Of a stretch of 6,539 bases of DNA, positions 1 to 5,294 are shown one piece after another. The translations under genes and the position numbers were made by a program. This DNA comes from an uncultured Clostridia bacterium. GTDB taxonomy: Bacteria; Bacillota; Clostridia; RUG12999. The stretch covers positions 1-6,539 of the forward strand of contig CALLNG010000431.1 in NCBI GenBank assembly GCA_938005345.1, in the 5' to 3' direction. Position 1 is the first letter of the stretch, and each line of letters starts with the position of its first letter. Under the pieces are notes generated by a model. The model did no database searches and had not been told where the DNA came from. It saw nothing but the letters and a program-made list of their open reading frames with translations.

Positions 1-277
1 ACACATGCAGTCCGGCCTCCATGCAGCGGATGGCAAACGGCGCGTGTTCTGTTGCATAATTTGCCAAAACAACCGCGTCCATATCATGCTTGATGAACTC
101 TTCAAACGAAGTGTAGTAGCGGATCGCATCGCTGTCTATCTCTGTTTTCATATTGTTCAGCGCGCTCTCATACTTATCGCAGATTGCCACTACCTCTGCA
201 TTTTCCGCCTGTCGACAGTACCGTATCATACTGCTGCCGCGGTATACACCCAATACGCCAATCCGTACTTTTTTCAT
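1..277 (-). CDS. Gfo/Idh/MocA-family oxidoreductase, N-terminal part (runs off the left edge)
   Basis: Only the first 92 codons are present; the gene continues past position 1. The start ATG (277-275) follows a perfect AGGAGG (291-286) with an 8-nt spacer. The protein opens MKKVRIGVLG, a Rossmann beta strand with the glycine-rich turn GVLGVYRG (residues 7-14). The second strand ends VAICDK, whose Asp34 is where NAD-preferring members hold the adenine ribose. Residues 68-92 (DAVVLANYATEHAP, then EAGLHV) match the family pattern in which a strand is followed by T-x-x-H and an E-A-G-K/L-H-V helix end. Family members oxidise, reduce or epimerise sugars, inositols and their derivatives with bound NAD(P). 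The catalytic Lys of the EKP-type motif and the C-terminal substrate domain lie outside the window, so the substrate cannot be inferred. The gene is divergent from the AraC regulator, its most likely controller. Confidence 0.9.
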   Translation of the reverse strand, partial: MKKVRIGVLGVYRGSSMIRYCRQAENAEVVAICDKYESALNNMKTEIDSDAIRYYTSFEEFIKHDMDAVVLANYATEHAPFAIRCMEAGLHV

Positions 278-329
278 TTCTATGACCTCCTCATCATAGG
301 CATGCAACTTGTTTTTCCTCCCTCATGAT

Positions 330-359
330 ACTATAAGTCTTGACAATTGTAAATGTAAA
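330..359 (-). promoter_or_regulatory. Predicted sigma-A promoter for the Gfo/Idh/MocA gene
   Basis: On the minus strand, a -35 TTTACA (359-354) is followed after 18 nt by a -10 TATAGT (335-330). The -35 has one mismatch to consensus, the -10 has one, and the spacer is one base over optimum. This predicts a start site near 323 and a leader of about 45 nt before the ATG at 277. The assignment rests on sequence match alone. Confidence 0.5.
340..353. promoter_or_regulatory. Candidate operator: palindrome TTGACAATTGTAAA
   Basis: The 14-mer is an inverted repeat with perfect core ACAATTGT; only the third base pair from each end departs from symmetry. It lies exactly between the -35 and -10 of the leftward promoter, where a bound protein would block polymerase. 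A tandem TGTAAA-TGTAAA (348-359) overlaps its right half and the -35. Binding by the neighbouring AraC protein is possible, but AraC proteins usually prefer direct repeats, so another repressor is equally plausible. AT-rich chance palindromes are common. Confidence 0.3.
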
Positions 360-396
360 TCATCTATATATTCATGTATAAATTCCACTATTTTAA

Positions 397-425
397 TTGA
401 CATTTTCGCTTTACTGCTATATACT
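397..425 (+). promoter_or_regulatory. Predicted sigma-A promoter for the AraC-family gene
   Basis: A perfect -35 TTGACA (397-402) and a -10 TATACT (420-425, one mismatch to TATAAT) are separated by the optimal 17 nt. The predicted start near 432 gives a very short leader of about 20 nt that is almost filled by the ribosome binding site AAAGGAGG (436-443). Strength this close to consensus suggests constitutive expression or repression rather than a need for an activator. Confidence 0.75.
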
Positions 426-451
426 AAAAGAAAGAAAAGGAGGAACGTTCC

Positions 452-1270
452 ATGGATCAAAACATTTGTAAATTTGTCCCTGTAAGCAATACATATGACC
501 ACATCAATACCATCAATTTTGTTTATGAGACGGTGATTCCGGAAAAAAATCTGTTCATCACCAAATCTACCTATATCCTCTACCTGGTAACCGAGGGAAC
601 CGGCAGACTCCGCCATACGCAAAAAAACACGGATCTGAAAAAAGGGGATCTGTTTTTTACATTCCCTGCCGCACCGTTTTCTATCCAGTCGGAGGACAGC
701 AGTTTAAAATACCTCTATATATCCTTTTTAGGGATACGCGCCAACAAAATTTTGGAATCTTTGGGTATCCATTCTACAAACTGTGTCTTTTCCCACTATG
801 AACACTTGGAGAAGTTCTGGAAACACGCTCTGGCCATTGCTGCGCAAAACAACCTGGCAATGCTTTCCGAATCCGTTTTGCTGTATACCCTCTCCGTGCT
901 CTCCAACGATATCCGCGGAAAAGAAACGGTCAAAAAAACAACGGATACCATGCTGCTCATCAAAAAATACATTGATGACCATTATACCGCTGCGGACATG
1001 TCGCTTGAAAAAATCTGTTCCGTTTACCAATACAGCCGCAAATACCTTTCGGGCGCACTGAAAAAAGTCCTCCATGTAGGATTTTCGGAATATTTGCGTA
1101 CACTGCGCATTCAGCACGCCTGCATGCTGATGAATGAAGGATTGTCCAATGTCAAAGATATCGCCTACTTATCCGGGTATAAGGACCCACTGTATTTCTC
1201 CAAGGTATTCAAACGCAGCATGCACCTCTCGCCAAAAGACTACATCCTCTCTCTTGAAATAAACCGGTGA
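452..1270 (+). CDS. AraC-family transcriptional regulator with N-terminal cupin sensor
   Basis: The product is 272 aa, a usual length for AraC proteins with a ligand-binding arm. Residues about 41-95 form a cupin-like sensor (ILYLVTEGTG, then KKGDLFFTFP, the typical barrel strand-turn). From about residue 167 runs the double helix-turn-helix domain: first HTH MSLEKICSVYQYSRKYLSG, second HTH VKDIAYLSGYKDPLYFSKVF, then the family-typical ending MHLSPKDYI. The start ATG is fixed by AAAGGAGG (436-443) with an 8-nt spacer. The bases between the ribosome binding site and the ATG include the perfect palindrome GGAACGTTCC (442-451). The gene is monocistronic, with its own near-consensus promoter and terminator. 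Divergence from the Gfo/Idh/MocA gene suggests it activates that operon, probably in response to a sugar; the ligand cannot be read. A cytoplasmic DNA-binding protein; family assignment is firm. Confidence 0.95.
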   Translation: MDQNICKFVPVSNTYDHINTINFVYETVIPEKNLFITKSTYILYLVTEGTGRLRHTQKNTDLKKGDLFFTFPAAPFSIQSEDSSLKYLYISFLGIRANKILESLGIHSTNCVFSHYEHLEKFWKHALAIAAQNNLAMLSESVLLYTLSVLSNDIRGKETVKKTTDTMLLIKKYIDDHYTAADMSLEKICSVYQYSRKYLSGALKKVLHVGFSEYLRTLRIQHACMLMNEGLSNVKDIAYLSGYKDPLYFSKVFKRSMHLSPKDYILSLEINR

Positions 1271-1317
1271 TTGCAGTAGATGTGGGCATCTTTGGGAATA
1301 AAAATGTAGGTATCAGG

Positions 1318-1354
1318 AAAGACATCCCATGCTTTTTCACAGGATGTCTTTTTT
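1318..1354 (+). terminator. Rho-independent terminator of the AraC-family gene
   Basis: AAAGACATCC (1318-1327) pairs perfectly with GGATGTCTTT (1342-1351) as a 10-bp stem around a 14-nt loop, and the right arm runs into six T residues (1349-1354). It lies 47 bp after the AraC stop codon and faces the 3' end of the convergent DeoR gene. On the minus strand the tail after the stem is only CTTTCC, so it should work mainly rightward, though it may also slow polymerase leaving the DeoR gene, for which no other terminator is visible. Confidence 0.85.
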
Positions 1355-1402
1355 CATTTGTCGTTTCATCGGCAAACCAAACATGCTGTGTTGTGTATCC
1401 CC

Positions 1403-2179
1403 TCAAACCGTAATCACTTGGATGTTGTTTTTCTTGAAATGGGCAATGATATTGGGGCTAATGCCGCTCGTCGTGACCACTTTGGTGACTGCAACATCTT
1501 TGGTAAAACTGATAACGGAAGGACAACTGAATTTTGAAGCGTCCGCCAAAATGATTTTTTGATCGGAATTTTTGGCGACAAGATTGCTAAGCCGCGCGGT
1601 TTGGAAATCCGTTGCGGAAAATCCCTGCTGGATGCTATAGCCGTCACACCCCAAAAAGCATTTTGAAAAATGCAGCATTTTTACGGTTTCTTCCGCTGTA
1701 TAGCCGCAAAAGTCTTCCCTGTTTTCCCGATACTCACCGCCAATCAGATTGATTTTGACCCATTTTTTCAAAATGTTAAGATTGACCAGAGAATTGGTAA
1801 AAATGGTTAAATGGTGCAAGTCGCCGGTTTCAAGCGCATTTGCAATGGCGATGCTGACCTGCGCCATGGTTGTTCCGGAATCCAGAAAGAGCACATCGTT
1901 ATTTTCAATATGGTGAAGGGCTTCCGCCCCAATTTTTTCTTTTTCCTGAACAAAACATTCCGACACCTGTTCATAGACGTAATAGTTTACCAAGCTGTCA
2001 TTGGCCAAAATCCCGCCATGCGTCCGAATCGCTGTGCCGTTTTCTTCCATCCGGATAAAGATTCTTCTGGCGGTGGACGCCGAAACGCCCAAAAGTACCA
2101 TCGCCTCATGTAAGCTAATACTTTGCCGCGCTTTCAGTTCCTTTGAAAGAATCTGTTCCTGTTCTTTTGTTTTACGCAT
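1403..2179 (-). CDS. DeoR/GlpR-family transcriptional repressor of sugar metabolism
   Basis: The product is 258 aa from ATG 2179-2177, chosen because AAAGGAGG (2194-2187) sits 7 nt upstream; an in-frame ATG 10 codons earlier has no spaced ribosome binding site. Residues 20-56 are the winged-HTH: SISLHEAMVLLGVSASTARR, ending in the family's RTHGG. The C-terminal phosphosugar-sensing domain shows the standard landmarks: DSGTT (100-104), TNSL (128-131), IGGE (146-149), GCDG (177-180) and ADASKF (212-217). In this family the domain, related to ribose-5-phosphate isomerase, binds a phosphorylated sugar that releases the repressor. The recognition helix reads STARRIFIRME rather than the common STIRRDLxxLE, so its operator may differ from textbook sites. 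It lies 60 bp downstream of the isomerase on the same strand and is probably cotranscribed with it; likely target is the 3611-3890 control region. Confidence 0.94.
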   Translation of the reverse strand: MRKTKEQEQILSKELKARQSISLHEAMVLLGVSASTARRIFIRMEENGTAIRTHGGILANDSLVNYYVYEQVSECFVQEKEKIGAEALHHIENNDVLFLDSGTTMAQVSIAIANALETGDLHHLTIFTNSLVNLNILKKWVKINLIGGEYRENREDFCGYTAEETVKMLHFSKCFLGCDGYSIQQGFSATDFQTARLSNLVAKNSDQKIILADASKFSCPSVISFTKDVAVTKVVTTSGISPNIIAHFKKNNIQVITV

Positions 2180-2191
2180 TGTAACGCCTCC

Positions 2192-2206
2192 TTTCATGGC
2201 ATGAAA
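2192..2206. promoter_or_regulatory. Perfect inverted repeat TTTCATG-G-CATGAAA before the DeoR gene
   Basis: Two perfect 7-bp arms surround one central base, in the 60-bp gap between isomerase stop and DeoR start, overlapping the first bases of the DeoR ribosome binding site. With a 1-nt centre it is better suited to a dimeric DNA-binding protein than to an RNA hairpin. It could be an autoregulatory operator, or could limit translation of the repressor. No clear promoter was found beside it. Confidence 0.35.
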
Positions 2207-2239
2207 CATCCCCCCTGAGAGCGTTTCTTCACTCTTTCT

Positions 2240-3610
2240 TTATGCAATACGAATCGGGTTTATGTTGAGACAGTCAGCGAAAAATTCCATTTCTTCACAT
2301 GTGGCATGATAGACTAAAATGCTGTGATGTGTTCCTCCGTATTTGCTGATGTTCTCTAAAAAAGAAGCGATGGTGCCTTCCGGCCGAATCCAGCCACGGA
2401 TGTTATGCCGAAAATAGTCCGTCTCTTCTTCAATTACGCTAACAGGCGAATAGAGCATATGGAAGCCGGAGGCATCCTGAAAAATATTGACGAAGATTGC
2501 TTCTCCGCTTTGGAAACATGCTGTCCCGGCGATGGGATTTGGCGCATTGCCAAACACAAATTCCTTTTCAAAAAATTCAATTTTCCCTTTTGCACACCGA
2601 AAATTCATTTCCCCCATATGGCTGATCAGCAGCGTGTTGTGTTTCCAGTCTGGACAGAAGATTTCAACAAAGGAAGTTTGTTCATAAGCGGTTAGCAGCG
2701 CACCGGTAAACACAGCGGTCAAACAATCGCCTTCCCCTGCATAGCCGATTCCACGCGCCATAGCTTTACAAATTTCCATGAACGGCATAGTGCGGAGTTC
2801 TTCCAGGTCGCGGAAATTGATGGTAAACGCATGCAGTTGATGTTTCTCAATCCATTTGCGCAACGTAAGGTCCGTGCATATGGACTCACGATACCGTAGA
2901 TCAGAAGGCGCTGGACAATCCACTCCCAAAAGCAAATCGGACTCTATTTCTGCTTGTATCTCCTCTTCCCGGACCGATTGGTGCAGTTCCGTTAACTCAT
3001 TTGTTTGAGGTGTTACCGTTGTTACTCCGAACCGCTCCAAAAGCTGCTCGGAAGAAAGTTGAAAATCACCCATACCGTCAAAATATCCGCCTATTGTGCC
3101 AACGCTGGAGTGCGCAACGCTGTTGGCGCAGCAGGCCGCTTTCACCAGTCCCGCAGCCCGGTCATATAGATGTTCATCGGCAGAAGGACCGGCAACAATG
3201 GCATAGCTTTTTCGGTTTTTCTGAAGCAGATTGCACATGTCCATAACGCCATGTATGCCATGACAATACATAATTTCATCCGGTGACTGCGCACTGGAAA
3301 AATCGTCGGTAGGCGTGGTATCCAGCACAATAATGGGCAGTTTTGTCTTCCGCAGCGCCTCGATGGATTCCAACGACGGCGAATACGCAAGATGCAGCGT
3401 AACAATCGCATCACAGCCAGCCGTTTCAAATTGTGCAACCGCCTCATCAAATTCCCGTTTCACCGTACAGATTGGTACGGTAACAACCTCTATCCTTCTA
3501 TCAAGAAACTTCCTTGCAACAGCTTGATAAAATTGTTCCATACGCTGTCGGTACTCCGTTGAAACCTCGTCATACAGTCTGACATACAGGGGTAAAAGTC
3601 CAATTTTCAT
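2240..3610 (-). CDS. L-arabinose/L-fucose isomerase-like sugar isomerase
   Basis: The product is 456 aa from ATG 3610-3608, preceded by AAGAGGG (3625-3619) with an 8-nt spacer; an in-frame GTG 13 codons upstream has no ribosome binding site. The N-terminal two thirds is an alpha/beta domain starting MKIGLLPLYV, with CDAIVTLHLAYSP and KLPIIVLDTTP typical of the AraA/FucI fold. The C-terminal part keeps the four metal-binding and catalytic residues of E. coli AraA (E306, E333, H350, H450) as E293 (GYAGEGD), E316 (FVEIF), H331 (ISHMGEMN) and H428/H429 (GGTHHS), with nearly matching spacing. This predicts a Mn2+-dependent aldose-ketose isomerase in the cytoplasm. It is shorter than classical AraA (about 500 aa) and has no classical araBD neighbours, so L-arabinose need not be the substrate. 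It heads the leftward operon with the DeoR repressor and is divergent from the sugar kinase expected to take its ketose product. Confidence 0.85.
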   Translation of the reverse strand: MKIGLLPLYVRLYDEVSTEYRQRMEQFYQAVARKFLDRRIEVVTVPICTVKREFDEAVAQFETAGCDAIVTLHLAYSPSLESIEALRKTKLPIIVLDTTPTDDFSSAQSPDEIMYCHGIHGVMDMCNLLQKNRKSYAIVAGPSADEHLYDRAAGLVKAACCANSVAHSSVGTIGGYFDGMGDFQLSSEQLLERFGVTTVTPQTNELTELHQSVREEEIQAEIESDLLLGVDCPAPSDLRYRESICTDLTLRKWIEKHQLHAFTINFRDLEELRTMPFMEICKAMARGIGYAGEGDCLTAVFTGALLTAYEQTSFVEIFCPDWKHNTLLISHMGEMNFRCAKGKIEFFEKEFVFGNAPNPIAGTACFQSGEAIFVNIFQDASGFHMLYSPVSVIEEETDYFRHNIRGWIRPEGTIASFLENISKYGGTHHSILVYHATCEEMEFFADCLNINPIRIA

Positions 3611-3670
3611 ACTCGTTTCCCTCTTTTCTATGTAATTTGATTGGTTCACGCAACAAAAATTCCTACTGCA

Positions 3671-3699
3671 AATGTATCATATTCCCGTTCAGTTGTCAA
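3671..3699 (-). promoter_or_regulatory. Predicted sigma-A promoter for the isomerase-DeoR operon
   Basis: On the minus strand, a perfect -35 TTGACA (3699-3694) and a -10 TACATT (3676-3671) are spaced by 17 nt, with TG one base before the -10 (extended -10 form). The start site falls near 3664, giving a leader of about 54 nt to the ATG at 3610. The -35 lies within GTTGTCAAC (plus strand 3692-3700), a short symmetric sequence that could itself be contacted by a regulator. Confidence 0.75.
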
Positions 3700-3728
3700 C
3701 ACAAAATGGGTAATTTTATCACATTTTT

Positions 3729-3766
3729 GATTTTTTTATTCATTTTAACGATTGTTTTATTCATTT
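3729..3766. repeat. Direct repeats at 21-bp period between the two divergent promoters
   Basis: Copy one (3729-3745) and copy two (3750-3766) share 16 of 17 bases: GATTTTTTTATTCATTT and GATTGTTTTATTCATTT. They are exactly 21 bp apart, two turns of B-DNA. A degenerate copy lies 20 bp to the left (TTTTATCACATTT from 3714) and another about 31 bp to the right (TTTTCATTCA from 3786), so all four lie on about the same helix face. They fill the gap between the two -35 elements. Likely a multi-site operator, most simply for the DeoR protein encoded here; phased A/T tracts that bend DNA or act as UP elements are the alternative. Confidence 0.55.
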
Positions 3767-3802
3767 ATTTCACTTACTACTAACATTTTCATTCAAATTC
3801 AA

Positions 3803-3831
3803 TTGACAAAGTTGTGGTTATATGGTATACT
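3803..3831 (+). promoter_or_regulatory. Predicted sigma-A promoter for the kinase-deacetylase operon
   Basis: A perfect -35 TTGACA (3803-3808) and a -10 TATACT (3826-3831) with a 17-nt spacer, plus TGG just before the -10 (extended -10). The start site is predicted near 3838, leaving a leader of about 53 nt. A promoter this strong would need repression to be useful for a sugar operon, consistent with the repeat array upstream and the inverted repeat downstream. Confidence 0.8.
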
Positions 3832-3845
3832 ACAGTTGATTTTGA

Positions 3846-3858
3846 ATGCATCGTGCAT
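3846..3858. promoter_or_regulatory. Inverted repeat ATGCA-TCG-TGCAT in the kinase leader
   Basis: Two perfect 5-bp arms around a 3-bp centre, at about +9 to +21 relative to the predicted kinase start site. This is a classic place for a repressor that blocks promoter clearance. It could also be a weak RNA hairpin, but the stem is too short to terminate or strongly pause transcription. The binding protein is unknown; the neighbouring DeoR protein is one candidate. Confidence 0.35.
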
Positions 3859-3890
3859 GGCGTCATAAAAGAATTGGAGAGGTGAGTTGA

Positions 3891-5246
3891 TTGGATTATT
3901 TCATAGGACTTGATATTGGCACCTCCGCTGTCAAAGGAGCCGCTCTTTGCGAAACAGGCGAGGTACTTGCAACAGCCAAAGAAAAATTTACATATGAAAC
4001 GGTTTGTCACACCGGCGTGATACTTGCGGCAGATTCCTTCCTTTCTGTCTGCTTTTCAGTCATCAACCAGCTTACGGAAATCATTCCCCAGCAAGATAGC
4101 ATTCTTGCAGTATGTGCTTCTTGTGCAAGCGGCAATCTATTGCTGCTGGGGAAGGACGGCTATCCATTGACGCCATTTATCAGCTGGCAAAGCAGCGTCC
4201 GCGAAGAAGATTTTGCTGCCTATTATACGCCGGCAGAACGGGAGTGGATGTACCAGACGATTGGGTGGCCCGTTGTGAACGGATTTCCAGCTGTTGTTTT
4301 TCCTTGGCTGCAGGAAAACAGACGGGATCTGCTCTCTAAGGCAAACATGGTTTGTATGAGCGCTGAATACTTGAATTATGCGATGACCGGATCGTGGGGA
4401 ATCTCACATTCTATGGCTACTCCTTTTTACCTAGTCAACCAGGTGGCCGGCGCTTATGAAGAAGCCTTGTTGAAACGGTTTTCTTTGACGCCTTCCCAGC
4501 TCCCGCCGATTTTCAGCAAAGGCACCGTTCTCGGCACAGTTAAAGAAGGGCTGGAAAGCGCATTAAAGCTGCCGGCAGGGACGCCGGTTGTGCTGGGGAG
4601 TTTTGACCATCCCGCCGGCGCTGTTGGGGCAGGTGTGTTTGACGAAGGAGACATGCTTCTCTCCTGCGGCACGTCGTGGGTTGCACTCTGCCCGCTCAAA
4701 GACCGCGAAAAAGCGCTGCAGATGAATCTGCTAGTTGACCGCAGCTGTCTTGACAGCGTAGAATATTGCGCAATGCGTTCGCTGACATCGGTCAGTCATA
4801 CCATAAATACCCTTATCGAACAGCATCTCGGCAGTATTTCAGATGAAACGTTTGATGCACTTGCTGCACAGTCGCAAACCAGTGCGTCTGGTCTAGAAAT
4901 CGACTTTTCGTCGGCCGGGCATGTGGAAACGGCGGCTTATGAAAAACGCCATATCGCGCGTGCTATCTTGGAAGGGGCAGCGCGGCTGCTGAAAGAGAAC
5001 CTAATGGATTTGCAAGCGCGCGGCATTCCAACAAATTCCATCACAATGATTGGCGGCATGACCAATTCGGCAATTTGCGGAAAGGTGATTGCGGAAATGC
5101 TGGGTAAGGATATCAAGGTGATAAACGGTGTCAATGCCGGGGCTGTCGGATCTGCAATTCTTGCCGGTGTGGGCGTTGGTGCGCTGGAAAGCAGCAAAAA
5201 AGCATTTCAGGCAATGTCCTTCCCGGAAAAGAAAATATACGCATAA
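3891..5246 (+). CDS. FGGY-family carbohydrate kinase
   Basis: The product is 451 aa from a TTG start at 3891, forced because the preceding codon is an in-frame stop and the nucleotide-binding motif begins five residues in; AGAGGTGA (3878-3885) is its ribosome binding site. The N-terminal FGGY domain opens with GLDIGTSAVKG (residues 6-16), the phosphate-1 loop of the actin/hexokinase fold. The second domain has GSFDHPAGAVGAG, where D239 is the expected catalytic base, GTSW (about 261-264), and the signature GGMTNSAICGKVIAEMLG starting at 388, followed by NAGAVGSAILAG. It should phosphorylate a ketose or polyol with ATP in the cytoplasm. It is shorter than most FGGY kinases (about 480-520 aa). 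Its substrate-loop tryptophan is followed by QSS (SWQSS), where xylulose and glycerol kinases have Trp-x-Asp, so specificity probably differs. First gene of the rightward operon; likely uses the isomerase product. Confidence 0.94.
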   Translation: MDYFIGLDIGTSAVKGAALCETGEVLATAKEKFTYETVCHTGVILAADSFLSVCFSVINQLTEIIPQQDSILAVCASCASGNLLLLGKDGYPLTPFISWQSSVREEDFAAYYTPAEREWMYQTIGWPVVNGFPAVVFPWLQENRRDLLSKANMVCMSAEYLNYAMTGSWGISHSMATPFYLVNQVAGAYEEALLKRFSLTPSQLPPIFSKGTVLGTVKEGLESALKLPAGTPVVLGSFDHPAGAVGAGVFDEGDMLLSCGTSWVALCPLKDREKALQMNLLVDRSCLDSVEYCAMRSLTSVSHTINTLIEQHLGSISDETFDALAAQSQTSASGLEIDFSSAGHVETAAYEKRHIARAILEGAARLLKENLMDLQARGIPTNSITMIGGMTNSAICGKVIAEMLGKDIKVINGVNAGAVGSAILAGVGVGALESSKKAFQAMSFPEKKIYA

Positions 5247-5294
5247 CGTATCGCCAATGAATAGAAAATACTATAAAAGAAAGGATGTAGGACC

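Noticed and set aside
5..328. Open frame of 107 codons on the plus strand
   Set aside because: It is antisense to the Gfo/Idh/MocA gene, which has recognisable motifs and a perfect ribosome binding site; the plus-strand translation resembles no family and has no such site.
340..368. Second rightward promoter for the AraC gene: TTGACA 340-345, 17 nt, TCTATA 363-368
   Set aside because: The -10 is poor, and a far better promoter lies at 397-425. The TTGACA here is better explained as part of the palindrome.
728..1117. Antisense open frame of 129 codons within the AraC gene
   Set aside because: Shadow of the conserved helix-turn-helix region; no ribosome binding site and no recognisable domain.
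1271..1317. Small hairpin GATG-TGGG-CATC after the AraC gene
   Set aside because: Four base pairs only, with no T tract; the strong hairpin at 1318-1354 accounts for termination.
2216..2230. Possible catabolite-response (cre) site TGAGAGCGTTTCTT downstream of the isomerase
   Set aside because: It keeps the central CG and TG start but misses four consensus positions and lies after the isomerase coding region, not at a promoter. The AACG at 3747-3750 in the control region matches even less well.
2208..2240. Terminator between isomerase and DeoR genes
   Set aside because: The only hairpin (AGAGTG with CGCTCT on the minus strand) has six weak pairs including a G-U and is followed by a run of G, not U.
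3846..3890. Fourteen-codon frame starting ATG 3846 whose stop TGA abuts the TTG start of the kinase
   Set aside because: It would begin only about 8 nt after the predicted transcription start with no ribosome binding site. The composition shows no run of a regulatory codon, so a leader peptide is not supported.
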